Positions 10,158 through 19,831 of a stretch of 64,000 nucleotides of DNA are shown one piece after another. The DNA is taken from the NCBI GenBank assembly GCA_964428345.1, contig CAYRYD010000010.1:62001-126000 (forward strand), given 5' to 3'. The translations under genes were made by a program, and so were the position numbers. Source of the stretch: JABDMH01 sp964428345 (GTDB lineage Bacteria; Bacteroidota; Bacteroidia; Chitinophagales; Saprospiraceae). The notes below the pieces were generated by a model that was not told the origin of the DNA, ran no database searches, and was given only the letters and a program-made list of their open reading frames with translations. The stretch's first letter is position 1; every line of letters begins with the position of its first letter.

Positions 10158-12908
10158 ATGATTCACCCGGCAACCCTCCCTAAATTACCCGGAAAATTAA
10201 TCCGGGAAGCCGGATTGGTCATTATCATCCTTTTCAACATCCACTGGATGGCTGCCCAGGGTGTGATCAACACAAAAATAAGTGGAACCTTTCATAATCT
10301 GACCATCGTGGAATTTCTGGAAATTCTCGAAAACCGGTATCAGCTCATTATCTATTACGAGCCGGATAAAGTACCTTTTTACAGAAATTCATTTGAATTT
10401 GATCAGGTACCTCTTTTTGAAGCTACCGGGCAATTTCTCAAAGGAAGTAATCTGGATCTGATCAAATACCGGGATCACCTGGTCATTGCCAATAAGGATT
10501 TTATCACGGCAAAATATATAGAGACCCTGATCGCCAGATGGCAGGATGGCACCTACCAGAAGCCCGTGACTTCGGATGCCCAAAAACTGCATTTCTACAC
10601 CGGAGACTCCCTTAATCCATCCCGGGAAAACGTGATTTTTTCCGGTATTGTACGCGACAAGTATACGGCCCTGCCGGTCATCGGAGCCATTCTGACCGGC
10701 AATGATGGCGGTACAACCACCGACGAAAACGGATCGTTTACGGTGGTACTCCTTCCAGGACGATATCATTGGGTCGTGAGCTATCTGGGATACCGCAATA
10801 TCGAACTCGATCTCCATCTCTACGAATCGGCAGATTTAAATATCGATCTGGAGGTATTTGCCCATAATCTGCAGGAAATATTGGTCGAAGCTACAGCCCA
10901 ACAGGATAAAGTAGCGGAAACTCAGATCGGGATCGAAATGATCAGCAGCCGGGAAATCCGGGAACTGCCATCTTTGCTGGGAGAAGCCGACGTGCTCAAA
11001 AGTATCGAGAGACTTCCCGGTGTGAATACCATCAGTGAGGCCAGCGCCGGATTTTATGTAAGAGGTGGTAACATTGACCAGAATCTTATGCTACTCGATG
11101 ATGGAATTCTCTTTAATGCCAGTCACGCCCTGGGATTTTTCTCGATTTTCAATCCCGATGCCATCCGCAGCGTATCGCTTTTCAAGGGAAATATTCCGGC
11201 CCAGTACGGAGGCCGCATTTCCTCGGTATTAAAGACCGAGCTGAAAGATGGTAATCCCAAAAAATGGCGGGGTAATGGGGCCGTCAGTGTTGCCGGTGCC
11301 CGCCTGGCAGTTGATGGACCGCTATCTGCACGCACCAGTGTTCTTGCCGGTGCCCGTAGTTCCTATTCCAATTGGTGGCTCAGGCTGTTTCGCAATCCGG
11401 ACATCCGGAACAGTCGTTTTTCCTTCAATGATTTTGTGCTGAAAATTTCGCATCAGATATCTGATAGACATTTTCTCAGTGCTTCGGGATATCTTTCGAA
11501 CGACTATTTCCGGTTTGCGCAGGAATTCGGATATGAATGGTCGACCAGTCTGTTGAACTTTAAATGGAGGTATTTATTCAATGACCGGTTATCACTGGCT
11601 ACTCATTTTTCATCAGGTCATTATTACAGCACTCAGTTTATTCCCGAAGGAGAATCAGCCTCAAAAATCCTGAATGGAATTTCAAATGAAAAAATCAATA
11701 CCAGCCTGATTCTGCAAAATCAAAATCATTTTTTCCATTTTGGTTTTGAGGGAATAAGGTTTCGAATGGATCCTGAAGAATTGACTGGTTACGACGCAGC
11801 ATCTGACATCCTTCCTGAAAAAATTGACCGCGATCAGGGGCTCGAGCTGGCAATTTTTATCAATGACGAGATCAATATTACCTCACGCCTGTCTATTTCA
11901 GCCGGTTTACGATTGGTTCAATATTTTGCGCTCGGGCCAGGAGAGTTGCGATTTTATGATCCCACCCTTCCCAGGACAATCAATGCCATCACGGAAATAA
12001 AATCCATTGAAAAAAACCGAAAAATGGTATCCTATGGCGGATTGGAACCCAGAATTTCAGCCAGTTTCCAAGTAAGTACGGATCAATCCATAAAAATATC
12101 CTATAACCGGATCAATCAATTCATCCATCTGGTCAGCAACACCATCAATCCAACTCCGGTGGATATCTGGCAGGTCTCCAATCAATTTTTTAAACCACAA
12201 ACCGGACATAACTATTCATTGGGGTATTTTGAAAACATCGGAGAAAACCTGAACTATTCGGTGGAGGGTTTCTATAAAAAGATCGACGGTTTTCCTCAGT
12301 TTAAGGATTTCGCTGATCTACTGCTAAACGATTATACGGAAACCCAGCTGCTGGTGGGCCAGGCCCGTTCATATGGTCTGGAATTGGGTGCCGGGTGGAA
12401 ATTAGGAAGGTGGAACGGGACCCTGGCTTATACCTTGAGCCGTAGCGAGGCACAGACCAATGGAGTCTTCGCAGACGAAATCATTAACAACAATCGCTGG
12501 TATCCGGCGCATTTTGATCAGCCACACCAGATCAATTTTCAACTTCAGCACTCCATCGATCCAATCCAGAAAATATTCCTGGCATTGACCTTTAAGTCGG
12601 GGAGACCTATTACGGTACCCATTGCTGATTATGGAGTACAAAATGTACTGATCACTCATTATTCTGAAAGAAATCAGTTTCGGATCCCGTCTTTTCAACG
12701 CCTGGACTTTGGCTATACCATTGACCGCAGTGAAGCCCGGCTTAAAGGTTTGAGAAGTTCCTTTACGCTCTCCCTGATCAATGTACTGGGTAGAGCCAAT
12801 CCATATACCATTTATTTCCGTCGCAACCAGGACAATATACAGAGGGCTTATCAACTCTCGATACTTGGCAGTATTTTTCCATCCCTAAACTGGAATTTTA
12901 CATTTTGA
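10158..12908 (+). CDS. TonB-dependent receptor with STN and carboxypeptidase-regulatory-like domains
   Basis: An outer-membrane TonB-dependent transporter of 916 residues. A signal peptide ends near AAQ. A secretin/TonB short N-terminal (STN) domain covers about residues 40-107, a feature often tied to anti-sigma signalling. A CarboxypepD_reg-like beta-sandwich is at about 160-235 (GTTTDENGSF, VSYLGYR). The plug covers about 255-365 (LPGVNTISEASAGFYVRGG, PAQYGGRISSV), and a 22-strand-type barrel extends to the end. The next gene, DUF4249, overlaps the stop by four bases. Receptor plus DUF4249 is a frequent Bacteroidota pair and differs from SusC/SusD, since no SusD is present. The substrate is not evident. 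No FecR or sigma factor is in the window although an STN domain is present. Confidence 0.93.
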   Translation: MIHPATLPKLPGKLIREAGLVIIILFNIHWMAAQGVINTKISGTFHNLTIVEFLEILENRYQLIIYYEPDKVPFYRNSFEFDQVPLFEATGQFLKGSNLDLIKYRDHLVIANKDFITAKYIETLIARWQDGTYQKPVTSDAQKLHFYTGDSLNPSRENVIFSGIVRDKYTALPVIGAILTGNDGGTTTDENGSFTVVLLPGRYHWVVSYLGYRNIELDLHLYESADLNIDLEVFAHNLQEILVEATAQQDKVAETQIGIEMISSREIRELPSLLGEADVLKSIERLPGVNTISEASAGFYVRGGNIDQNLMLLDDGILFNASHALGFFSIFNPDAIRSVSLFKGNIPAQYGGRISSVLKTELKDGNPKKWRGNGAVSVAGARLAVDGPLSARTSVLAGARSSYSNWWLRLFRNPDIRNSRFSFNDFVLKISHQISDRHFLSASGYLSNDYFRFAQEFGYEWSTSLLNFKWRYLFNDRLSLATHFSSGHYYSTQFIPEGESASKILNGISNEKINTSLILQNQNHFFHFGFEGIRFRMDPEELTGYDAASDILPEKIDRDQGLELAIFINDEINITSRLSISAGLRLVQYFALGPGELRFYDPTLPRTINAITEIKSIEKNRKMVSYGGLEPRISASFQVSTDQSIKISYNRINQFIHLVSNTINPTPVDIWQVSNQFFKPQTGHNYSLGYFENIGENLNYSVEGFYKKIDGFPQFKDFADLLLNDYTETQLLVGQARSYGLELGAGWKLGRWNGTLAYTLSRSEAQTNGVFADEIINNNRWYPAHFDQPHQINFQLQHSIDPIQKIFLALTFKSGRPITVPIADYGVQNVLITHYSERNQFRIPSFQRLDFGYTIDRSEARLKGLRSSFTLSLINVLGRANPYTIYFRRNQDNIQRAYQLSILGSIFPSLNWNFTF

Positions 12909-13960
12909 GATCTCTGACTTTTATATTCATCCTGTTTTGTTTCCTTTCATGTGTCGAGGAAATCGATTTTAATTCCAGTGGTGAGACTGGCATTCTGGTT
13001 GTCGATGCTATCGTGAGCACAACTTCCGATTCCAATCTGGTCCGTCTTTCACGCACTGCCCGGCTGGGTAGACAGGTTTTTCCTCCGGAAATCGGAGCCA
13101 TGGTCATGCTTTTCGATCAAACAGGAAATAGCGAAAAAGCGATAGATAAAGGTGACGGTACTTACCGTTTCAGTTCCAACGGCATTGAGGTTAAAACCGG
13201 TGAAACCTACCATCTCGAAATCGAGACTGCCGATGGAATAAAATATATTTCAGATCCCGAGACCATCAGACCGGCCCCCCCTATTGACAGCCTTACTTTC
13301 GACTTTTCCATAGAACAAATTGTGAAAAACCAAACGCAAGTCCTCGAACGGAGCTTTATCAATCTGTTTGTGCAGGGAAGTTGGCCGGCCAATCCAGATC
13401 AGACGTTTCTTAAGTGGGATGTGGAGCATGTTTTTCTGGTTAGCGAGATAGAATGCAGTCCGATTGTGGGTCCAAAAAGTTGTTACATTTACCGGCCTGT
13501 TAATGTCAATGAAGTACTGTTGTTGGATGGTAGTTCCTTTGTTGGAAACTCCTCCTTCAGCAATCGGATTGCCCATCAGGAACTGGATCATGCTTTTGGC
13601 CTGGCCGCTTCCTTTTTTGTTTCACAAAAATCATTGACAGAATCGTCCTATACTTACTGGACCAGGGTCCGGCAGGTTGTGACCGGAACCGGAACGATCT
13701 TCGACACGCCACCGGCGGCCATCCCCGGAAATCTGCACTGCATCAGCGATCCGGGTGAACAGATTTTGGGTAACTTCAGCGCTGTGGATGAAAAAACGGA
13801 GGTGGTATTTGTTACCCGGGCTGATCTGGGCAGCAAATTTTCGAGGCAACCCTTGTGTGGTGAAAATGGCTTCCTGCCTGCCGACATAGACCTGAGAGCC
13901 TGCTGTAATTGCCTGACCATTGAAAACAGCACCAGGACCCGGCCTTCCTACTGGCCATGA
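12905..13960 (+). CDS. DUF4249 domain-containing lipoprotein
   Basis: A lipoprotein partner of the preceding TonB-dependent receptor, 351 residues. The start is TTG, overlapping the receptor stop as TTGA; no ATG fits the signal sequence. The N-terminus is a short basic and hydrophobic leader with lipobox FLSC. The DUF4249 pattern follows: VVDAIVSTTSDSNLVRLSR, then a carboxypeptidase-like or Ig-like segment (GTYRFSSNGIEVKTGETY) and a Cys-rich C-terminus containing CCNC. DUF4249 proteins of Bacteroidota are typically encoded directly after a TonB receptor and are thought to act as an outer-leaflet accessory, much as SusD does. Biochemical function is not established. Confidence 0.88.
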   Translation: MRSLTFIFILFCFLSCVEEIDFNSSGETGILVVDAIVSTTSDSNLVRLSRTARLGRQVFPPEIGAMVMLFDQTGNSEKAIDKGDGTYRFSSNGIEVKTGETYHLEIETADGIKYISDPETIRPAPPIDSLTFDFSIEQIVKNQTQVLERSFINLFVQGSWPANPDQTFLKWDVEHVFLVSEIECSPIVGPKSCYIYRPVNVNEVLLLDGSSFVGNSSFSNRIAHQELDHAFGLAASFFVSQKSLTESSYTYWTRVRQVVTGTGTIFDTPPAAIPGNLHCISDPGEQILGNFSAVDEKTEVVFVTRADLGSKFSRQPLCGENGFLPADIDLRACCNCLTIENSTRTRPSYWP

Positions 13961-14071
13961 ATTTTCTGATCAGGTTCTTTGATGATAACTATGGCGGCTA
14001 TCGCCCATGGTTCCCGGATTGCCGGGATGCACATCATAAACCGGTACGAGACAGATTCAGATAAAAAAGAT

Positions 14072-14079
14072 TAATTTTG
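14072..14079 (+). promoter_or_regulatory. Candidate Bacteroidota -7 promoter element
   Basis: The octamer taattttg matches the TAnnTTTG consensus reported for the Bacteroidota primary sigma factor. It lies 42 bases upstream of the ATG at 14121, in the gap that separates this gene from the receptor operon. No clear TTG -33 box is visible at the expected distance, so support is limited. Confidence 0.35.
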
Positions 14080-14120
14080 GAAGAGACGAGAGTCTATCAA
14101 TCCACATAAAATTATTGGAG

Positions 14121-15476
14121 ATGAATACCATCAAGTGCCATCTGATCCTGGTCATTTTTTCCCTTTATTCAGTTACCTGGAGTCAGACTTCTATTTTATT
14201 AAAGGATGTCAACGTCATACCATTGACGGCCGAAACAATCCTGATGCATCAGGATGTAAAAATGGAAGGCGATCTGATCACCGCCATCAGGCCAACTGGT
14301 GGAATGCTGCAGGCCGACCAGGTGATCGAGGCTTCCGGTATGTTCCTGATTCCCGGTTTGAGTGAGATGCATGCTCACATCCCGCTACCAGCTGATGGTA
14401 ATGATGATGTCGTTAGGGAGACTTTATTCCTGTATCTGGCCAACGGAATTACGACCATCCGCGGCATGCTGGGTGACCCTTATCATCTGGAACTCAAAAA
14501 AAAGGTCGATGCACATGCGTTTCCCAGTCCGCGTGTATACACCTCCAGTCCCTCGCTAAACGGTAACACCATTACTACTCCCGAAGAAGCAAGGCAGAAA
14601 GTGCGTCAATATAAGCAGGATGGCTATGATTTCCTCAAGATCCATCCCGGCATCAAACGGGAGGTCTTCGATGAAATGGCGAAGACCGCCAGAGAGGTTG
14701 GCATCGACTTTTCCGGCCATGTACCGGCAGACGTCGGGATAGATCATGCCATTGCTTCGGGCTATGCTTCAATAGATCACCTCGATGGTTATGTGGAAGG
14801 ACTGGCTCCGGAGGAAATCCGGGATCAGGGAGGTTTCTTTGGTGTTCTCCTGGCAGACAAGGCAGATGAACAGCGAATTTTTTCCCTGGTTTCGGCAACC
14901 AAAGCAGCGGATATCGCCGTGGTACCAACTCAGACCCTCATGACACGGTGGCTATCCCCCAAAGCGCCGGAGATCATGGTACAGGAGCCCGAGATGGTCT
15001 ACATTCCCGCGTCACAGCGTTTTAACTGGCGTCAGAACAAACAGCAAATGCTGGACCGGCTGGATTACAGTCCGGAAGTCTATGACCGGTTTATCCAAAT
15101 CCGTCAAAAATTGCTCCGGACCTTCCACGACCAGGGCGTGCTGATTTTATTGGGTTCCGATGCACCGCAGGTATTTAATGTACCGGGATTTTCCATCCAT
15201 CATGAAATGCAATCAATGGTCGATGCCGGATTAAATAACTATCATGTCTTGCAATCCGGAACCGTCAATGTAGCCCGGTTTTTCGGTGCCAGCACCCGGG
15301 GTACCATCGAAGTCGGCAAGGTAGCCGATTTGGTTTTGTTGAATGACAATCCTTTGAGTGATATTTCGAATGCCTCGAGAATTGAGGCGGTGATTTACCG
15401 GGGACGATTGCTCCCTAAAAGCGATATTCAGTCGGGATTGGAAAAAATAGCCGCCAAATACGATTCAGAAGAATGA
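14121..15476 (+). CDS. Secreted metal-dependent amidohydrolase (imidazolonepropionase-like)
   Basis: A 451-residue amidohydrolase-superfamily enzyme exported by a signal peptide ending near WSQ. The ATG at 14121 is preferred to a TTG two codons upstream. Metal-site motifs are in order: HxH in EMHAHIPLP (about residue 83), a likely carboxylated Lys in FLKIHPGI, His in SGHVP, His in SIDHLDGY, and Asp in LLGSDAPQ. A C-terminal composite-sandwich strand, GKVADLVLLNDNPLSDI, is typical of the imidazolonepropionase/prolidase-like branch. The substrate cannot be read from sequence; dipeptides and cyclic amides are common in the family. The stop overlaps the start of the next gene, so they form an operon. 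Confidence 0.9.
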   Translation: MNTIKCHLILVIFSLYSVTWSQTSILLKDVNVIPLTAETILMHQDVKMEGDLITAIRPTGGMLQADQVIEASGMFLIPGLSEMHAHIPLPADGNDDVVRETLFLYLANGITTIRGMLGDPYHLELKKKVDAHAFPSPRVYTSSPSLNGNTITTPEEARQKVRQYKQDGYDFLKIHPGIKREVFDEMAKTAREVGIDFSGHVPADVGIDHAIASGYASIDHLDGYVEGLAPEEIRDQGGFFGVLLADKADEQRIFSLVSATKAADIAVVPTQTLMTRWLSPKAPEIMVQEPEMVYIPASQRFNWRQNKQQMLDRLDYSPEVYDRFIQIRQKLLRTFHDQGVLILLGSDAPQVFNVPGFSIHHEMQSMVDAGLNNYHVLQSGTVNVARFFGASTRGTIEVGKVADLVLLNDNPLSDISNASRIEAVIYRGRLLPKSDIQSGLEKIAAKYDSEE

Positions 15477-16756
15477 TGAAACGAAGAAACTTTATCCGGC
15501 ACTCTTCGGCTGCCACCGGGGCTGGTGTGCTGGGATTCCCGCTGATCCGGAAACAACAGGAGGTCTACCGGCTGGTGTTGATTGGTTCCGGCTGGTGGGG
15601 TATGAATATCCTGCGGGAAGCCGTCCGTTCCGGGAGGGTTAAGATTACCGGAATCTGCGATGTCGACCAGCATCAGTTAAAAAAAGCCGCCGAAGAGATC
15701 AATCAGTGGAATGGGGAGAAACCCAAATGGTACACCGACTACCGGGAATGCATCAGAGATGCACGCCCGGAAATCGCCATCGTGGCTACACCAGACCACT
15801 GGCATGCGTTACCAACCATCGAAGCAGTCCGGTCCGGGGCACATGTTTATGTAGAAAAGCCTATTTGTCACACCATTGGAGAAGGTCAGGCCATGCTCCG
15901 TGCGGCCAGAACCCATGAACGGATAGTGCAGGTGGGTACCCACCGGCGGGTTTCGCCACACATGATGTCGGGGATGGAGTTTCTGAAATCCGGTAAGGCC
16001 GGAAAGATCACGATGGTTAAATGCTTTGTGAATCAACGCCAGAATCTACAGGATCCAACCCCGGATGCTGAGATTCCCGATGGTCTTGACTGGAATATGT
16101 GGCTGGGCCCGGCCCCTGAGCGGGCATTTAATCCAAAGATCCATCCCCGGGGCTTCCGGCAGTTTCTGGACTATGCCAACGGAACCATCGGCGATTGGGG
16201 CATCCATTGGTTTGACCAGGTACTTTGGTGGACCGAGGAGCGATTTCCCCGCTCGGTTTTCAGTACCGGCGGCCGCTTCGTTAAGCACGATCATACCGAT
16301 GCTCCCGACACTCAGCTGGCCACTTTTGATTTCGAGGATTTCGTTTGTGTCTGGGAACATAAATACGGTGCCCTTAATGCCAATGAAGAATCACCCATCG
16401 GATGCTATTTTTATGGGTCTGAGGGAACCATGCACCTGGGTTGGCGGGATGGCTGGACCTTCTATCCCAATAATAAGTCAGACTCGCCGATTCATGTGGA
16501 TCCGCAGGTAAACGAACCCGATTTCCAAAACATCAAGGAATTGTGGGCCGATTTTATCCAGGCTATTGAATCAAAGAGACGGCCTGTATGCGACATTGAA
16601 GATGGGTACCTGGCGACCAACATGAGTCTGCTGGCCATGATTTCGCTAAAGCTCGGACGAAGTGTACAGTGGGATGGACATCATACGATAGCCGATCCGG
16701 AAGCAGAGAAATTACTGAGAAGGGCCTATCGAAGCCCCTGGGTTTATCCGGAATAA
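15473..16756 (+). CDS. Tat-exported Gfo/Idh/MocA family oxidoreductase
   Basis: A 427-residue NAD(P)-dependent oxidoreductase with a twin-arginine leader (KRRNFIRHSSAATGAG). A Rossmann motif, IGSGWWGMNILREA, follows at about residue 40. The conserved EKP of the Gfo/Idh/MocA family is in HVYVEKPICHT, and the C-terminal domain has GTIGDWGIHWFDQVLWW. Tat export implies folding with cofactor in the cytoplasm and action in the periplasm, as in glucose-fructose oxidoreductase. The start is ATG-ATG, overlapping the amidohydrolase stop by four bases. The substrate is unknown, probably a sugar or cyclitol. One of five family members in this window. Confidence 0.9.
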   Translation: MMKRRNFIRHSSAATGAGVLGFPLIRKQQEVYRLVLIGSGWWGMNILREAVRSGRVKITGICDVDQHQLKKAAEEINQWNGEKPKWYTDYRECIRDARPEIAIVATPDHWHALPTIEAVRSGAHVYVEKPICHTIGEGQAMLRAARTHERIVQVGTHRRVSPHMMSGMEFLKSGKAGKITMVKCFVNQRQNLQDPTPDAEIPDGLDWNMWLGPAPERAFNPKIHPRGFRQFLDYANGTIGDWGIHWFDQVLWWTEERFPRSVFSTGGRFVKHDHTDAPDTQLATFDFEDFVCVWEHKYGALNANEESPIGCYFYGSEGTMHLGWRDGWTFYPNNKSDSPIHVDPQVNEPDFQNIKELWADFIQAIESKRRPVCDIEDGYLATNMSLLAMISLKLGRSVQWDGHHTIADPEAEKLLRRAYRSPWVYPE

Positions 16757-17211
16757 CCCTTCGGCAAGCTCCCATTCGGCAGGCTCAGGGTGGCTACCGG
16801 GGTGTGAGTGTGAGGTGTGAGACATGTAGTGGTTCTTACCATATTACCACATTACCAACCTACCCTTCTTCGGCAGGCTCCCATTCGGCAGGCTCAGGGT
16901 GGCTACCGGGGTGTGAGTGTGAGTGTGAAGTGTGAGGCGTGTAGCGGGTTTCTACTACACTACCAACTCCATCCTTCGGCAAGCTCAGGGTGACGTCCGG
17001 GTGTGGGTGTGAGTGTGGGGGTGAGGTGTGTAGCGGATTCTTACCATATTACCACATTACCAACCCACCCTTCTGCAGGCTCAAGGTGACATTCACCATA
17101 ATATAAAATACCAAATCGCTCCCATTCGGCAGGCTCAGGGTGACCTCCGGGTGTGGGTATGGGTGTGAGTGTGAGTGTGAGGTGTGGTGGGTGTGTACTC
17201 TTTCGGTCCTG
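16757..17211 (+). repeat. Composite intergenic repeat array (GGCTCAGGGTG elements plus GTGTGAG tracts)
   Basis: This 455-base convergent gap between two oxidoreductase genes is almost entirely repetitive. A GC-rich element, TTCGGCAGGCTCAGGGTGRC or close variants, occurs near 16775, 16884, 16975, 17070 (degenerate) and 17125. Four of the five copies are followed by a CCGGGGTGTGAGTGTGAG-type low-complexity tract. A third component, TTCTTACCATATTACCACA with downstream ATTACCAACC, occurs at 16833 and 17038, with a shortened form near 16949. Units are about 90-110 bases apart. No coding potential is credible. Related 'GGCTCAGGGTGA' elements are known as dispersed intergenic repeats in various bacteria; that comparison is from memory. 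Confidence 0.85.
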
Positions 17212-18624
17212 TTACAGCTCAAGCGAGTAACTACCCCGGTATGTCCTCCGGACAAACTGGTTGGCCGGTGCAAAATTGGTGATCCGCATGTTATCGCCAT
17301 CCCAGAGCAATTGTTTTCTTCCGGGAAATTCATTCGTATCCGGCTTTTCCCGGTAGTTGAAGCTACGGATAGCCAGATTGCCCATCAAGACGGATTCTGT
17401 GAGGGGGCCGGAGATTTCAAACGGCGAACTGGTATAAGCTCCATAACCCTCTTTGCAGGCCTTAACCCACTGTTGCTGATGTCCTTCGGTACCACCCTCA
17501 ACCAAAGGTTTGGTCAGTGCCGGCAAAGTCGTCATCGCCATCCGGGCCGTGGGCAGCAGGGTCGGATTGCGACCGAAGAGTCCGGCCATGATTTTACCTG
17601 TGGTGCCTTCCAGGATCATTCCACCGTCCCACTCGGCCAGCGGTTCATCGGGTAATAGCTCCGCCGGTCGCCGGGGAAGAATGCCGCCATCGTACCAAAT
17701 CATTTCCAGGGGACCCATACCTTCTCTGGCGGGAAACTGCAGATGGATCTTGGAGGAAGGCGGATAACAATCGGTGTATACTGCTTCATCAAAAAAACCT
17801 TTCCAGACCCGGCCGGCACTGCATTCCACCGACACCGGATAGGTCAGCTTCAAGGCCATAAAGGGCACATCGATAAAATGGCAGCCCATATCGCCAAGGG
17901 CACCGGTTCCAAAATCGACCCAGCCCCGCCAGTTGGCCGGAAGATATCCCGGATGATACCTCCTTTGGGGTGCCGTACCCAGCCAGAGATCCCAATCCAA
18001 CTCCCTGGGAACTTTGAATTTTCCGGTAGGAGTAGGAATACCCTGAGGCCAAACCGGCCGGTTGGTCCAGACATGGACTTTATGAACATCGCCAATGATG
18101 CCCGACTGTACCCAAGATTCTATGATCCGGGTATCGTCTCCACTGCTTCCCTGATTCCCCATCTGAGTCACCAACTGGTATTTCCGGGCAGCCTGGGTCA
18201 GCATCCTGGCTTCGTAAATGTCGTGGGTCAGCGGTTTTTCCACATACACATGTTTTCCGGCCTTCATCGCTTCCAGGGCCATGACCGCATGCATATGGTC
18301 AGGGGTACTGATGATGACAGCATCCAGACGGTCCGCTTCTTTATCCAATAGGGTACGGTAGTCCCGGTAATAACCGGCTTTTGGCCATTTCTTCCGGGAA
18401 TTTCGGGCCATCCGGTCATCGACATCACAAAGGGCTACAATGTTGTCGGTACCATTGTTGAAAGCATTGGCCAGGTTGACTTCCGCTTTACCCCCGGCGC
18501 CAAAAGCGGCAATATTCAACTTATCACTGGGGGCAATATATCCCCGGCCCAGCACATGTCTTGGTACCAGATGGAATACGCCGATACCGGTTGCCGTCGA
18601 TCGTATGAATTTCCTCCTTTTCAT
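17212..18624 (-). CDS. Tat-exported Gfo/Idh/MocA family oxidoreductase
   Basis: A 470-residue oxidoreductase with a twin-arginine leader (KRRKFIRSTATGIGVF). The Rossmann nucleotide-binding segment is AAFGAGGKAEVNLANAF, with ALCDVDD at the end of the second strand. The family EKP lies in HVYVEKPLTHD, and GTGALGDMGCHFIDVPF marks the substrate domain. This longer version, with insertions around the C-terminal sheet, resembles secreted members abundant in Bacteroidota and Planctomycetes. It converges on the oxidoreductase at 15473 across the repeat array. The substrate is unknown. The start is the first ATG ahead of the Tat motif. Confidence 0.9.
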   Translation of the reverse strand: MKRRKFIRSTATGIGVFHLVPRHVLGRGYIAPSDKLNIAAFGAGGKAEVNLANAFNNGTDNIVALCDVDDRMARNSRKKWPKAGYYRDYRTLLDKEADRLDAVIISTPDHMHAVMALEAMKAGKHVYVEKPLTHDIYEARMLTQAARKYQLVTQMGNQGSSGDDTRIIESWVQSGIIGDVHKVHVWTNRPVWPQGIPTPTGKFKVPRELDWDLWLGTAPQRRYHPGYLPANWRGWVDFGTGALGDMGCHFIDVPFMALKLTYPVSVECSAGRVWKGFFDEAVYTDCYPPSSKIHLQFPAREGMGPLEMIWYDGGILPRRPAELLPDEPLAEWDGGMILEGTTGKIMAGLFGRNPTLLPTARMAMTTLPALTKPLVEGGTEGHQQQWVKACKEGYGAYTSSPFEISGPLTESVLMGNLAIRSFNYREKPDTNEFPGRKQLLWDGDNMRITNFAPANQFVRRTYRGSYSLEL

Positions 18625-18747
18625 CCGTTTAAAATTTCATTAGCTTAAAATACAACTCTTCCGGAAGAATGGAGTGACCCTCAAATCGCTCCGGCTCCCA
18701 ATTTAATCTCGGGGTAATTGCCTAATTTGAACGACAAATTAATCGAG

Positions 18748-19830
18748 ATGATCAAATTGACCATAATCACATGTCTTTGCCTGGTATCAGCAGCAATATT
18801 TGCCCAGGGACCCTTTATTACCGTATCTTCCTCGGGGAGGGACAACACCCATGGTCTTTTTGTGTACCGTTTTCAGCATGACCAGCTGCAACTGGTGGAG
18901 AAATCCGATCTCATCAAATCGACGAGTTACCACAATTTTCATCCGGAAAAACCACTGCTTTATGCCGTCGGTAACAATAAGGTATATGCCCTTAGCATCA
19001 ATGAACGTACCGGGCATCTGAGCCTGCTGAACGAACGGGATTCCAAAGGCAATGGGCCCTGTTACGTTTCGGTCGATGAAACCGGAAAGTTTCTCTTGGT
19101 GGCCAACTATTCAGGGGCAACAGTAGCGGTTTTTCCCATTGACGACAGCGGCCGATTGGGTGAAGCAGTAAACCATGCCACTCATAAGGGGTCATCGATA
19201 GATACCACCAGGCAAAAAGAAGCTCACCCCCACCTGATCACAGCAGCACCCGGAAACAAATATGTGCTGGTGCCCGATCTGGGCACGGATCAGATTGTGA
19301 TCTATGATTTTAATGCCCGTGACGGTCAATTGGAGAAAAAGGATTTCGGCAAGGCGTTGCCTGGAAGCGGTCCGAGGCATCTGGAGTTTCATCCATCACT
19401 ACCCTATGTTTTTGTGTTGAACGAATTAAATTCGACCGTCAGCTCTTTTCATTGGGATGGAACCAGGGGGATGATGCAACAGATTGCCACCTATCCCCTG
19501 CTTCCGGACAACTTTCATGAATTCAATAAATCAGCCGATATTCACCTGACCGGGAATGGTCGATTTCTTTATGCGTCCAACCGGGGTCACAACAGTCTGA
19601 CCGCCTTTAAGGTCAATGATGACGGCACCCTTGTCCTGATTGACAGATTTCCCTCCGGAGGTGATTTTCCGCGTAACTTTTTTATCACACCCGATGATCA
19701 GTTTCTCCTGGTGGCTAACCAAAACTCCCATAATATCCTGCAATATCGAATCAACGCTCAGGATGGTTTTCTGGAAAAGATCCGGGAGTACACCGGGATA
19801 CCAGGGGCTTTGTGTATTAAGATGAGGTAG
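18748..19830 (+). CDS. Secreted lactonase family protein (6-phosphogluconolactonase-type seven-bladed propeller)
   Basis: A 360-residue beta-propeller lactonase of the Pgl/YbhE type. The ATG at 18748 starts a clean signal peptide (MIKLTIITCLCLVSAAIFAQ); a TTG ten codons upstream is disfavoured. Recurrent blade motifs are visible: GNGPCYVSVDETGKFLLVAN, KYVLVPDLGTDQI, GSGPRHLEFHPSLPYVFVLN, GRFLYASNRGHNS and FPRNFFITPDDQFLLVANQN. In the family these enzymes open sugar lactones. The signal peptide suggests the substrate is an extracytoplasmic lactone, perhaps made by the neighbouring Tat-exported oxidoreductases; this is inference. Its stop is immediately followed by a 10-bp tandem array. Confidence 0.9.
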   Translation: MIKLTIITCLCLVSAAIFAQGPFITVSSSGRDNTHGLFVYRFQHDQLQLVEKSDLIKSTSYHNFHPEKPLLYAVGNNKVYALSINERTGHLSLLNERDSKGNGPCYVSVDETGKFLLVANYSGATVAVFPIDDSGRLGEAVNHATHKGSSIDTTRQKEAHPHLITAAPGNKYVLVPDLGTDQIVIYDFNARDGQLEKKDFGKALPGSGPRHLEFHPSLPYVFVLNELNSTVSSFHWDGTRGMMQQIATYPLLPDNFHEFNKSADIHLTGNGRFLYASNRGHNSLTAFKVNDDGTLVLIDRFPSGGDFPRNFFITPDDQFLLVANQNSHNILQYRINAQDGFLEKIREYTGIPGALCIKMR

Positions 19831-19831
19831 G

